This document shows, piece after piece, positions 44,918 to 53,266 of a DNA stretch of 64,000 nucleotides (position 1 is its first letter; each line of letters starts with the position of its first letter). The notes beneath the pieces were generated by a model that did no database searches, was not told the origin of the DNA, and worked only from the letters and a program-made list of their open reading frames with translations. Source of the DNA: Vreelandella olivaria (GTDB lineage: Bacteria > Pseudomonadota > Gammaproteobacteria > Pseudomonadales > Halomonadaceae); contig NZ_JALPZO010000073.1 of the NCBI RefSeq assembly GCF_023507745.1, forward strand, positions 1 through 64,000, in the 5' to 3' direction. A program made the translations under genes and the position numbers.

Positions 44918-45973
44918 TCACTCTAACGCTGGGCCTGCCCCAGGTTTTTGAGGCCAGCGGACAATAGTGCTCCCTCTGGGGACGAGTGAGGGGGCGTGGC
45001 GGTATTGCCCGGGGAGTTCAGGCGCATGTTGAGGGTGAGTACGGGAGAGTTGATTAAGCAGGCAGGCCACTGCCGCGTGGCCAATGGCATCGGTTGGCTG
45101 GGCCAATGTGGTAATGCCCGGAGGCACTAGCGCGCACCAATCCATCTCATCAATACCGATCAAGCCAACCGGCCCCATGGCGATTCTCAAGTGCTGAAAG
45201 TGTCGCGCCATGGCAAGGGTGGCATTGCCATTGGCGCATAGCACTGCACAAGGTGAGGTGCGGTGTGCGCTGGTAAATGCATGGAGTACTGGCACTGCAT
45301 GGCGCTCGTCAAGACAGGTCAGTATCTCACTCTGCAAGCCGAGTGATGCTACTCGTTGCTGGAAACGCAGCAGCCGTTCCTGGCGGGCACTGGCCTGCTC
45401 GGGGGGCTCACTCGCGTAAAGCACGGAGCGGTAACCCTGCTGCACCAGGTGGTCCAGCGCCATCTCAATCGCCAGGGCATTATCAAGACCAATCACTTCG
45501 GCGCCAATCTGGCCCACTTCGCGATCAATCAGTACCAGCGGTACACCGCTGCCCATTAAAGCCTGCAGGGGTTGCTTGGGTTGCCCTGCCGCATTAACGA
45601 TCAACCCTTCCACCTGATAGGACGCCAACGATGCCAGATGGCGTTGCTCCAGTTCAGGGTCGTTATCGGTATTGCACACAATAAGCGAGTAGCCCTGAGC
45701 GTGCGCCGACAGTTCTACACCATGCACTATCGCAACGGAAAATGGGTTGCGTATATCGGCCACCAGCATACCCAATAGCCGGGAGCCGCCGCCTTTCAGG
45801 CCGCGGGCCATCAGATTGGGCTGATAGCCCAATGTGTGGGCTGCCTGTCCAATACGCGCCTGAAGAGTAGCAGAAAGCTTGTCACGTTCCGGCCCAAAAA
45901 AGCGCGATACGCTGGTTTTGGATGTTCCAGCCAAAGTAGCGACTTCAATCAGTGTGGCACGGGATGATGGCAT
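44918..45973 (-). CDS. LacI-family transcriptional regulator
   Basis: This is a 351-residue LacI/GntR-type repressor. The helix-turn-helix is LIEVATLAGTSKTSVSRFF at the N-terminus with a hinge near residue 50, followed by a periplasmic-binding-protein-like sensor domain. It is the first gene of a minus-strand operon with the kinase, reductase and phosphatase. A perfect 18-bp palindrome lies 25 bases upstream, typical of LacI-family autoregulation. The start at 45973 gives the normal N-terminus; upstream in-frame residues would run through the operator. The effector is probably a sugar acid or its phosphate. Confidence 0.9.
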   Translation of the reverse strand: MPSSRATLIEVATLAGTSKTSVSRFFGPERDKLSATLQARIGQAAHTLGYQPNLMARGLKGGGSRLLGMLVADIRNPFSVAIVHGVELSAHAQGYSLIVCNTDNDPELEQRHLASLASYQVEGLIVNAAGQPKQPLQALMGSGVPLVLIDREVGQIGAEVIGLDNALAIEMALDHLVQQGYRSVLYASEPPEQASARQERLLRFQQRVASLGLQSEILTCLDERHAVPVLHAFTSAHRTSPCAVLCANGNATLAMARHFQHLRIAMGPVGLIGIDEMDWCALVPPGITTLAQPTDAIGHAAVACLLNQLSRTHPQHAPELPGQYRHAPSLVPRGSTIVRWPQKPGAGPALE

Positions 45974-45997
45974 GGTTGGTAAAAGCCCCAGCGGTAA

Positions 45998-46015
45998 AAT
46001 GGGAACGTTCCCATT
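45998..46015. promoter_or_regulatory. LacI-type operator palindrome
   Basis: AATGGGAACGTTCCCATT is a perfect 18-bp palindrome with a central CG, the form typical of LacI-family operators. It sits between the LacI gene and the divergent amidase gene and could regulate both. No second copy was seen in the window. Confidence 0.8.
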
Positions 46016-46109
46016 AATGTTTCCCACAGTAGTGGTTTTACGTTTTAAAGACAATACTGTCGATGCAGCAAAAATCATAAGGGGCTCTGCTAGGCTGGAA
46101 GAAAACAGG

Positions 46110-47636
46110 ATGGTAGCGATGTACCTTGATGAGTATCAGCAGCATGACGCGATGGGGTTGGCTGAGTTGATTCGCCGCCGCCAGGTAAGCCGTGGGGAAG
46201 TGCTTGAAGCGGCTTTAGCCGCTATTGAGCAAAGCAACCCCGTGCTGCATGCAGTGGTAAGAACCCGTATTGATCAGGCAAGGCAAGAGAGTCAGCACCA
46301 ACCCGAAGGGGCGTACTTTGCTGGCGTACCTACGTTAAGCAAAGACCTTTTAATGGGGATCAAGGGGGAGCCACTGACATTCGGTAGTGCCGCGTTATCC
46401 CAGTGGTACCCAACAGAGGACGCCCTACTTATCGAGCGTTCGCGCAGAGCTGGGTTGGTGATTGTGGGGCAAACCGCAACGCCAGAACTGGGGCTAATGG
46501 GCATTACCGAGCCCAAGGCGTTTCCTCATCCTGTAAATCCGTGGCGTGCTGGTTACTCCCCAGGTGGTTCAAGCGGTGGCGCCGCGGCGGCCGTTGCAGG
46601 CGGTATGGTACCTTTGGCGCTGGCTGGCGATGGAGGTGGCTCTATTCGTATTCCTGCCAGCTATTGCGGCTTGTTTGGTTTTAAACCCTCCCGGGGCAGG
46701 GTGCCGCTGGCGCCTGCTCATGGGGAAATTTGGCAGGGGGCGGTGATTGAACATGCCATTACCCGCAGTGTGCGCGACAGCGCCGCGCTATTGGAGCAGG
46801 TCAATGGTATGGCGCCTTCGGGACCCTATCCGGTGCTCCACGAAACCGGCTACGTGGCTTTGTTGTCGTCCCCCTGCCCGCCGCTGCGCATTGCTTTTTC
46901 TTTGGGCGAGCCACTTAGCCGTGGCTTAGGTACTCAACTAAACCCGGAGGTAACAGCCGCCGTTGAAAAAACCGCCAATCTATTGGCAGCGATGGGGCAT
47001 GAGGTGGAGTGGTGTGACCCGCCGGTAGATGGTGATGCCCTGGCAGACAGCTATCTTACTCTTTACCTGGGGCATCTGGCGGCGGATCTTAGATGGATTA
47101 GCCAACAGACAGGCGTTCCGCTGAAGCGGTTGTCGATCGAACCTGCTACCCGGGCGATAGGCCGGTTGGGTGCGAAGCTTTCCGCCTGGGAGTACGAGAC
47201 AGCTAAACGTTATTGGCATACCGCTGCAGAGCAAATGAGCCGTTTTCACCAGCGTTATGACGCCCTTGTGATGCCCGTGGCAGCGGATACCGCTCCCAAA
47301 TTAGGTGAGCTCTACCCCACGGTGGCGCGAGAGCGGCTGATGGCATTATTGGCTATTCCTGGTGTGCCAAAGCTGGCGCTAGAAGCGGGTATGTTAAAGC
47401 GCCTGGCGGTGGATGCATTAAGCCGAACGCCCTTCACCCAGTTGGCAAACCTGACCGGTCAACCAGCGATGTCGCTCCCTTTGCATGTGGCGTCGAGTGG
47501 GTTGCCGGTTGGGGTACAGGTAGTGGGGCGCCTGGGGGAGGATAAGCGGCTAATGCAGCTGGCCGCAGCGATGGAGCAGCATGAAAACTGGCAAAAGCCT
47601 CTTCCCCGGCAAGCGTTCCCACCTCAGGCAGGGTAA
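46110..47636 (+). CDS. Amidase (amidase-signature family)
   Basis: This is a 508-residue amidase-signature hydrolase. The catalytic lysine lies in [10 protein letters not shown], the Gly/Ser-rich signature is [20 protein letters not shown], and the nucleophilic serine lies in [20 protein letters not shown]. It cleaves an amide, releasing ammonia or an amine; the substrate cannot be told and it is not the tRNA-dependent GatA by context. The start is uncertain: ATGs at 46110 and 46119 are both possible, the second better spaced from AGGA. It is divergent from the LacI operon. Confidence 0.85.
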   Translation: MVAMYLDEYQQHDAMGLAELIRRRQVSRGEVLEAALAAIEQSNPVLHAVVRTRIDQARQESQHQPEGAYFAGVPTLSKDLLMGIKGEPLTFGSAALSQWYPTEDALLIERSRRAGLVIVGQTATPELGLMGITEPKAFPHPVNPWRAGYSPGGSSGGAAAAVAGGMVPLALAGDGGGSIRIPASYCGLFGFKPSRGRVPLAPAHGEIWQGAVIEHAITRSVRDSAALLEQVNGMAPSGPYPVLHETGYVALLSSPCPPLRIAFSLGEPLSRGLGTQLNPEVTAAVEKTANLLAAMGHEVEWCDPPVDGDALADSYLTLYLGHLAADLRWISQQTGVPLKRLSIEPATRAIGRLGAKLSAWEYETAKRYWHTAAEQMSRFHQRYDALVMPVAADTAPKLGELYPTVARERLMALLAIPGVPKLALEAGMLKRLAVDALSRTPFTQLANLTGQPAMSLPLHVASSGLPVGVQVVGRLGEDKRLMQLAAAMEQHENWQKPLPRQAFPPQAG

Positions 47637-47685
47637 ACTACGCGCCTTTGATACAGTGCCAGTTGCGATAATTCAGGCTTGATGC

Positions 47686-48504
47686 ATGCACCCAACCTAT
47701 GAACTGACTGAAGCGGGCGACCGTTACTTCGATGGCCTGGCGGATAAGTTTTCCCGTTCGCTTTATCAGGCGCCCCGCGGAGAGCTGCGATTAGCGATGC
47801 TCGACTACTTATTGCCGCAGATGCTTCGCCTGCAAACCCAACCCGTGCTGGATATTGGTGGCGGTTTAGGGCAGCTCTCCGCCTGGTTGGCTAAACGTGG
47901 ACATGCGGTGACGATGGCCGAACCTTCGCAGGATATGCTTGAGCATGCTAAAGCGTGGCACGCTGAACGCAGCCACCAGGGGGACTGGTTACCTGAGCAG
48001 CTTCGCTATCTTACTGCTCCACTTCAGGCGCTTCCCGCCCAGGCCCCAGGGCCATGGCCGCTGATTACCTGCCATGCCGTGCTCGAATGGCTGGGTGACC
48101 CACAGCAGGCACTGCATATCCTCGCTAGCCTGTTAGCTCCTGGCGGTCAATTGAGTCTGATGGTGTTTAATCGGGATGCGTTGCGCTTTTCCAACGTGGT
48201 GAAAGGCAATCTGCAAAAAGCGCTCGGAGACCAGCTGGAAGGCAAGGGAAAGCGTCAGCGCTTAACGCCTATTTCCCCTGTTACCCACCACGATATCAGC
48301 CTATGGGCGCAGGAGTGCGGCCTGATCATGGAAAGCGTGGCAGGGATTCGAATTTTTCAGGATTACCTGCGCCAGCCACCCGCCAAAGATATCGATCAGG
48401 CGGCGCTGTTGGCACTTGAAAAACAGTATTGCCGACAGGACCCCCATTGGCGGCTAGGCCGCTATCTGCTTTATACCTTCACCAAACCCGAGGCTGATGT
48501 ATGA
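47686..48504 (+). CDS. cmoM: tRNA 5-carboxymethoxyuridine methyltransferase CmoM (formerly SmtA)
   Basis: This is a 272-residue class I SAM methyltransferase. Motif I is VLDIGGGLGQLSAWLAKRGH, CHAVLEWLGDP is the family block, and RIFQDYLRQP and LLALEKQYCRQDP near the C-terminus match E. coli CmoM closely. It methylates the carboxymethoxy group of cmo5U at position 34 of certain tRNAs. The stop overlaps the rsmC start (ATGA). It is a housekeeping gene within the catabolic region. Confidence 0.87.
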   Translation: MHPTYELTEAGDRYFDGLADKFSRSLYQAPRGELRLAMLDYLLPQMLRLQTQPVLDIGGGLGQLSAWLAKRGHAVTMAEPSQDMLEHAKAWHAERSHQGDWLPEQLRYLTAPLQALPAQAPGPWPLITCHAVLEWLGDPQQALHILASLLAPGGQLSLMVFNRDALRFSNVVKGNLQKALGDQLEGKGKRQRLTPISPVTHHDISLWAQECGLIMESVAGIRIFQDYLRQPPAKDIDQAALLALEKQYCRQDPHWRLGRYLLYTFTKPEADV

Positions 48505-49490
48505 GTGCTCAACTGCCCGCTTGCCAACTACTCGAACGCTACTATGGGCAGGCAGCCCATCTAATGCCGGTTGCACCACCCGCCGATGCGTGGTTGATGG
48601 AGCACTCCAGCGCCATGGTAAGTGGTGATGCGGCGCTTCGTCAGCAGTGGGTAGCGAATGGCAAACTGGCCGCCAGCCCGTTTGATTCGCCTTTCTCCCG
48701 GCAGGCAGGCCAGGTGGTGTTGTTCTGGCCCAAGGCCCACCAACTGGGTGTGTGGTGGCTGGAGTGGTTGTGTCATGTATTGCCCGAAAATACACCGGTG
48801 GATATTGTCGGTGAGCACCAGGGGGGGATTAAGCGGGTTCCCAAGGTACTTGGTGAACTGGGAATGAGGTGCGATAAGCTTGACAATGCGCGGCGCTGCT
48901 CACTGTTTTCCACTCGTACCGTGCCAATGGCAATACCGGACAACGCCTGGAAAAGCTTCGAAGCGTTGACGCTGACGCTGGTGAGTCATCCTGGAGTATT
49001 TGGCCACGGTAAAGTGGATGAGGGTACCACTTTACTGCTGGAAACCCTGGAAGGCGGTCTGCCGAAAACGCCGCTGAAGGTACTGGATATGGGCTGCGGC
49101 GACGGTATTATCAGCGCTTGGCTGGGAAACCGTGGCCACCTGATAACTGCCGTGGATGTCAGTGCTTTTGCTGTAGAGGCGTGTCGTAGAACCTTATCTG
49201 CCAACCAGATCAGTGGGCGAGTGCTGGAAAGCGATGTGTACACCGCACTGGAAGGCGAACGTTTTGACCTGATTGTCAGTAATCCACCGTTTCACCAGGA
49301 GCGGGATATTACCTACGGCCCCAGCAAACGTCTTATTGAAGGCGCATCCGATCACCTGACTGCCAGGGGGCAACTGATAATGGTGGCCAATGCCTTTCTG
49401 CCTTACCCCGAGCTGCTTGAGCGCTCTTTTAGTTGTTTTGAGACACTGGCGGATAACCGTCGCTTCAGGGTCTATCGTGGGCAACTGTAA
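48501..49490 (+). CDS. rsmC: 16S rRNA m2G1207 methyltransferase RsmC
   Basis: This is a 329-residue protein with a duplicated methyltransferase architecture: a degenerate N-terminal half and a catalytic C-terminal half. Motif I is VLDMGCGDGIISAWLGNRGH and the N2-guanine motif NPPF is in LIVSNPPFHQERD. ANAFLPYPELLERSF matches the end of E. coli RsmC. It methylates G1207 of 16S rRNA in the small subunit. It is translationally coupled to cmoM. Confidence 0.9.
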   Translation: MSAQLPACQLLERYYGQAAHLMPVAPPADAWLMEHSSAMVSGDAALRQQWVANGKLAASPFDSPFSRQAGQVVLFWPKAHQLGVWWLEWLCHVLPENTPVDIVGEHQGGIKRVPKVLGELGMRCDKLDNARRCSLFSTRTVPMAIPDNAWKSFEALTLTLVSHPGVFGHGKVDEGTTLLLETLEGGLPKTPLKVLDMGCGDGIISAWLGNRGHLITAVDVSAFAVEACRRTLSANQISGRVLESDVYTALEGERFDLIVSNPPFHQERDITYGPSKRLIEGASDHLTARGQLIMVANAFLPYPELLERSFSCFETLADNRRFRVYRGQL

Positions 49491-49509
49491 TAACCCGCGT
49501 AGTTATCTT

Positions 49510-50265
49510 TTATTCAGAAAAGAACACGTTCAGCACATGGTCAAGATGGACCTCCATGGATCGCCGGGCGGCGGCTGGGTCCCGCTCTTCAATGGCACGC
49601 ACTATGCGTTCGTGGTCCCCCTGGGAGCGCTGGGGCATATCGGTTTCCATAAAGAGATCCTGAAGGCGACGAAACATGGCGCCGTACTTATGGCCCAGCA
49701 GGTGCTTGATTAACAGAGCATAGGCCGCGTTGCCTGATGCTTCAGCGATGCGGATATGCAATAAGCGGTCGCCAGCGCAGTTCCGTCCCCCATCGGCGTT
49801 ATCAGCCACATTCCGCTCAAAGGCGCGGCGGATAGCCTTCATATCCTCCTCAGACGCATTCATGGCGGCCAGGGCCGCAATTTCCGGTTCCAGGTAACGC
49901 CGGGTCTGGAGTAGGGAGAAGGGGGGGATCTCTTCGTCCAGATTCAGTTCAATTTCGCTGGCGAACTCTGGGTCAAGCGCCCAGGGTTCAGTGCGTGCGG
50001 CGGCCCGCATCACTGATTCCTGAGTGGTAGTGCGGGGTGCTAAGACGACTACCCCGTGCCCCACGCGTACCTCCACCTGCCCCACAACCTCCAGTGCAAT
50101 CAAGGCTTCCCGAACAGAGGCCCGGCTGACACCCAGCAATTGAGCAAGCTCACGCTCGGGCGGTAGTAGTGTTCCTGGGGGGAACTCACCTTCGTTAATC
50201 AGCTGTTGCAACTGATCCGCAATTTGGCGGTAAAGTCGTTGCGAGCGGACTGCTTGAATTGGCAT
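49510..50265 (-). CDS. UxuR/ExuR-like GntR-family regulator
   Basis: This is a 251-residue FadR-subfamily regulator. The winged helix reads PPGTLLPPERELAQLLGVSR and ASVREALIALEVVGQVEVR, and the FCD domain has LLQTRRYLEPEIAALAAMNA, much like E. coli UxuR/ExuR, with metal-binding His in LLHIRIAEAS and MEVHLDHV. UxuR/ExuR respond to fructuronate and tagaturonate. The gene is divergent from the galactonate/altronate operon and probably represses it through TGGTCnGACCA-like sites at 50386 and 52155. ATG at 50265 is preferred over a GTG at 50283. Confidence 0.87.
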   Translation of the reverse strand: MPIQAVRSQRLYRQIADQLQQLINEGEFPPGTLLPPERELAQLLGVSRASVREALIALEVVGQVEVRVGHGVVVLAPRTTTQESVMRAAARTEPWALDPEFASEIELNLDEEIPPFSLLQTRRYLEPEIAALAAMNASEEDMKAIRRAFERNVADNADGGRNCAGDRLLHIRIAEASGNAAYALLIKHLLGHKYGAMFRRLQDLFMETDMPQRSQGDHERIVRAIEERDPAAARRSMEVHLDHVLNVFFSE

Positions 50266-50385
50266 GGGGCGGTATTCCTGCACTTTTTAACAATTGATTT
50301 GCGACTAAAGTTCATCCCCGAAAGCATTAAAATGCCCTTTCGAAGGCTTGTCAGGATGAAACGCTCTCACTCATACTCGGGGTAT

Positions 50386-50396
50386 TGGTCAGGCCA
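50386..50396. promoter_or_regulatory. Candidate FadR/UxuR-type operator (SDR promoter)
   Basis: TGGTCAGGCCA matches the half-site pattern TGGTCnGACCA with one mismatch. A further half-site TGGCCTGA (50415-50422) is the exact reverse complement of TCAGGCCA within the first. It lies between the regulator and the SDR gene. Confidence 0.5.
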
Positions 50397-50458
50397 TTGG
50401 ATATCTGGATGTTTTGGCCTGATATATGTTCCCACGATTCTTAGGGATGTGCCATAGC

Positions 50459-51199
50459 ATGAAACTCAACAATAAAACGGTACTGATCACTGCCGCGGCC
50501 AATGGCATAGGGCGCGCCAGCGCTGAACGTTTCGCAACTGAAGGAGCGCGTGTCTTTGCCACTGATATTGATATTGCCACGCTAAAAGAAATGAAAGGCG
50601 TTGAAGCTTATCCATTGGATGTTACGGATAGCCGAGCCATTCTTGAGCTGGCCGGTTCGCTGCCAGCATTGGATGTTCTCTTTAACTGTGCTGGTATGGT
50701 ACCGGGTGGCAATATACTGGAGTGCAGTGAAGCATCCTGGCAACGCACGATGGAGCTGAATGTCACCTCTATGTTCCATACTATTCAGGCGTTTTTGCCG
50801 GGCATGCTGGAAAAGGGGGGTGGCAGTATTATCAATATGGCATCGCTTGCTTCGAGTATTAAGGGCGTTGCCAACCGTTGTGTCTATGGCACTACCAAAG
50901 CTGCAGTCATTGGGCTAACCAAAGCGGTTGCCGCCGATTTTATGACCCAGGGTGTGCGCTGTAACGCGATTTGCCCCGGTACCGTCGAGTCTCCTTCGCT
51001 GAAGCAGCGTATTGCTGATCAGGCACGCCAAGAGGGCCGTAGTGAGGCGGATGTGTTAGCTGCATTTATCGCGCGTCAACCAATGGGACGGCTGGGCCGA
51101 GTGGAGGAGGTGGCGGCTTTGGCGGCTTTCCTGGCCAGTGATGAGGCAGCCTTTATTACCGGTACCACCCAGCTTATCGATGGTGGCTGGGCTAATTGA
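50459..51199 (+). CDS. Short-chain dehydrogenase, possible 2-keto-3-deoxy-L-fuconate-type dehydrogenase
   Basis: This is a 246-residue classical SDR. The cofactor loop is ITAAANGIGRASAERF, followed by LFNCAGMVPGG. The catalytic Ser/Tyr/Lys lie in NMASLASSIKGVANRCVYGTTKAAV, of which VYGTTKAAV holds Tyr and Lys. The sequence resembles the DHRS6/BDH2 group, which in bacteria includes 2-keto-3-deoxy-L-fuconate 4-dehydrogenase. The FAH hydrolase immediately downstream supports oxidation of a 2-keto-3-deoxy acid to a 2,4-diketo acid. The ATG at 50459 follows AGGGATG; the ribosome-binding site is weak. Confidence 0.82.
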   Translation: MKLNNKTVLITAAANGIGRASAERFATEGARVFATDIDIATLKEMKGVEAYPLDVTDSRAILELAGSLPALDVLFNCAGMVPGGNILECSEASWQRTMELNVTSMFHTIQAFLPGMLEKGGGSIINMASLASSIKGVANRCVYGTTKAAVIGLTKAVAADFMTQGVRCNAICPGTVESPSLKQRIADQARQEGRSEADVLAAFIARQPMGRLGRVEEVAALAAFLASDEAAFITGTTQLIDGGWAN

Positions 51200-51220
51200 T
51201 TATTGAGGATCTACAACAAG

Positions 51221-52063
51221 ATGAAATTGGTACGTTTTGGTCAGCCGGGTCAGGAAAAGCCGGGCATTCTCGATAGCGCCGGGGCAATCCGTGATCTCTC
51301 CGCCATTGTCGATGATATTGCTGGGGAGGTACTGAGTGATAAGGGCCTACAGCGGCTTCGTGATATCAATATTATGGGGCTGCCCGAAGTGGCAGGCGAC
51401 ACCCGGCTGGGTCCCTGTGTGGGGCAGGTGGGCAAGTTTATCTGCATTGGCCTTAACTACTCAGACCATGCGGCTGAAACCGGTGCTGAGGTGCCGCCTG
51501 AACCCGTTGTGTTTAATAAGTGGACCAGCGCCATCTGTGGCCCCAATGACTGTGTGGAAATTCCCCGTGGCTCGCAAAAGACCGACTGGGAAGTGGAATT
51601 GGGGGTCATTATTGGTAAGAGTGGGCGTTATATTGACGAAGCCGATGCCATGTCCCATGTGGCTGGGTACTGTGTGGTGAATGATGTCTCTGAACGTGAG
51701 TTCCAGCTTGAACGTAGCGGCACCTGGGATAAGGGTAAAGGGTGCGATACATTTGGTCCTCTCGGCCCATGGCTGGTATCCCGTGATGAAATTGCCGACC
51801 CTCACCAACTGAACATGTGGTTAGAGGTTGATGGCAAACGCTATCAGAATGGCAGTACACGAACCATGGTCTATCAAATCCCTTTCCTGATCAGCTATCT
51901 CAGCCGTTTTATGAGCCTTCAACCCGGTGATGTTATCTCTACCGGCACGCCGCCCGGTGTGGGAATGGGTCAGCAGCCGCCTGTTTATTTGCGGGACGGG
52001 CAACGTATGCGGTTGGGGATTGAAGGTCTGGGCGAACAGCATCAACAGGTCGTGCAGGCTTAA
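51221..52063 (+). CDS. Fumarylacetoacetate hydrolase-family protein, possible 2,4-diketo-3-deoxy-acid hydrolase
   Basis: This is a 280-residue FAH-superfamily enzyme. The core reads GKFICIGLNYSDHAAE, WEVELGVIIGKSG and NDVSEREFQLER, with the metal-binding Glu and Asp of the family, and TGTPPGVGMG near the end. Together with the SDR gene it matches the pair that splits 2,4-diketo-3-deoxy-L-fuconate or -rhamnonate into pyruvate and lactate. The start at 51221 follows GAGGAT. The exact substrate here, perhaps derived from galactonate, is inferred. Confidence 0.83.
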   Translation: MKLVRFGQPGQEKPGILDSAGAIRDLSAIVDDIAGEVLSDKGLQRLRDINIMGLPEVAGDTRLGPCVGQVGKFICIGLNYSDHAAETGAEVPPEPVVFNKWTSAICGPNDCVEIPRGSQKTDWEVELGVIIGKSGRYIDEADAMSHVAGYCVVNDVSEREFQLERSGTWDKGKGCDTFGPLGPWLVSRDEIADPHQLNMWLEVDGKRYQNGSTRTMVYQIPFLISYLSRFMSLQPGDVISTGTPPGVGMGQQPPVYLRDGQRMRLGIEGLGEQHQQVVQA

Positions 52064-52154
52064 GCGACGATGGCGTTTGCGACTTAGGTCTAGTCGTTGA
52101 CGCCTTGGTAACTACTTGAGTCAGGGCTTGTGTTCGGGCATCTTGTGCTCATAA

Positions 52155-52165
52155 AGGTCTGACCA
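52155..52165. promoter_or_regulatory. Candidate FadR/UxuR-type operator (dehydrogenase promoter)
   Basis: AGGTCTGACCA matches the pattern TGGTCnGACCA with one mismatch, and TCAGGCCA follows at 52183-52190, the same octamer as in the SDR promoter. It lies in the 165-base gap before the LgoD-like gene, suggesting an internal regulated promoter. Confidence 0.45.
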
Positions 52166-52228
52166 CTGGATCAAAGTGCCTATCAGGCCAGTGCGGATGA
52201 ACTGCGCCTGACGAAGAGGGATGCATTA

Positions 52229-53266
52229 ATGCAAGTTCTCGTCTGTTCAAAGCCTCAACATCTTGAGCTGCAGGAGTCGGACTACCCGGAGTGTCGTGCT
52301 GGACATGCAGTGGTGCGCATACGCCGTATTGGTATCTGCGGAACCGATATTCACGCCTATGGTGGCAACCAACCTTATTTCCAGTATCCCCGGGTGCTTG
52401 GCCATGAACTGGCTGGTGAGGTGGTCGATGTTGCCGATGCGCCGTCACGGCACCTGATGGGAAAACAGGTGTATGTCATTCCGTATCTGCATTGTGGTGA
52501 GTGCCGGGCTTGCCTGCTTGGTAAAACCAATTGCTGCCAGAATATGCAGGTTATCGGCGTGCACAAAGATGGAGGTATGGCTGAGTTTCTGGCAGTCCCC
52601 ATTGCTCATCTGGTGGTGTCAGAGACGCTGAGTCTGGACCAACTGGCACTGGTGGAGTGTATGGCGATCGGTGCCCATGCGGTAAGGCGCAGTGCCATCC
52701 AGCCTGGAGAGCTTGCCGTTATCGTCGGGGCGGGACCAATTGGAATGGGTGTATTGCAGGTGGCGAAGAGTAAAGGGGCGCGCACCCTGATGGTGGACAC
52801 CAATACTGCCCGGCTGGCCTTTTGCCGCGATGTGCTGGGGGCCGATGCCACTGCCAACCCACAGGAGCCAGCAGCAGCTGCACTGATCCGTGAACTGAAT
52901 GATGGCGCGCTGGCGGATGTGGTCTTTGATGCCACCGGCAACCCCCGTGCGATGCAGGCAGGGTTTGATCTGGCGGGCCATGGTGGGCGCTATGTGCTGG
53001 TGAGCGTTGTAAAAGCCGATATCTCGTTTAGTGATCCTGACTTTCACAAAAAAGAGTTGACGTTAATGGGTAGCCGTAATGCCACTCAGGAAGACTTTGC
53101 CCAGGTTGTATCGCTGATGGAATCGGGAGGGATAAAGGTTAAAGCCATGATTACCCATCGTGCCAGACTGGCCGATACCCCTTCCCACATGCCGCAGTGG
53201 TGTGACCCGTCTCATCAGGTTATCAAAGCCATGATCTCCATCGACCCAGAAGAGGTGCTCGTATGA
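52229..53266 (+). CDS. Zinc-dependent dehydrogenase, probable L-galactonate 5-dehydrogenase (LgoD-like)
   Basis: This is a 345-residue medium-chain zinc dehydrogenase. GICGTDIHAYGGNQPYFQYP and VLGHELAGE hold the catalytic-zinc residues, CGECRACLLGKTNCC the structural-zinc cysteines, and VIVGAGPIGMGVL the NAD loop. The block SDPDFHKKELTLMGSRNAT is close to E. coli LgoD (YjjN). It should oxidise L-galactonate to D-tagaturonate. uxaA overlaps its stop by four bases and uxaB follows, completing the route to KDG. Confidence 0.86.
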   Translation: MQVLVCSKPQHLELQESDYPECRAGHAVVRIRRIGICGTDIHAYGGNQPYFQYPRVLGHELAGEVVDVADAPSRHLMGKQVYVIPYLHCGECRACLLGKTNCCQNMQVIGVHKDGGMAEFLAVPIAHLVVSETLSLDQLALVECMAIGAHAVRRSAIQPGELAVIVGAGPIGMGVLQVAKSKGARTLMVDTNTARLAFCRDVLGADATANPQEPAAAALIRELNDGALADVVFDATGNPRAMQAGFDLAGHGGRYVLVSVVKADISFSDPDFHKKELTLMGSRNATQEDFAQVVSLMESGGIKVKAMITHRARLADTPSHMPQWCDPSHQVIKAMISIDPEEVLV

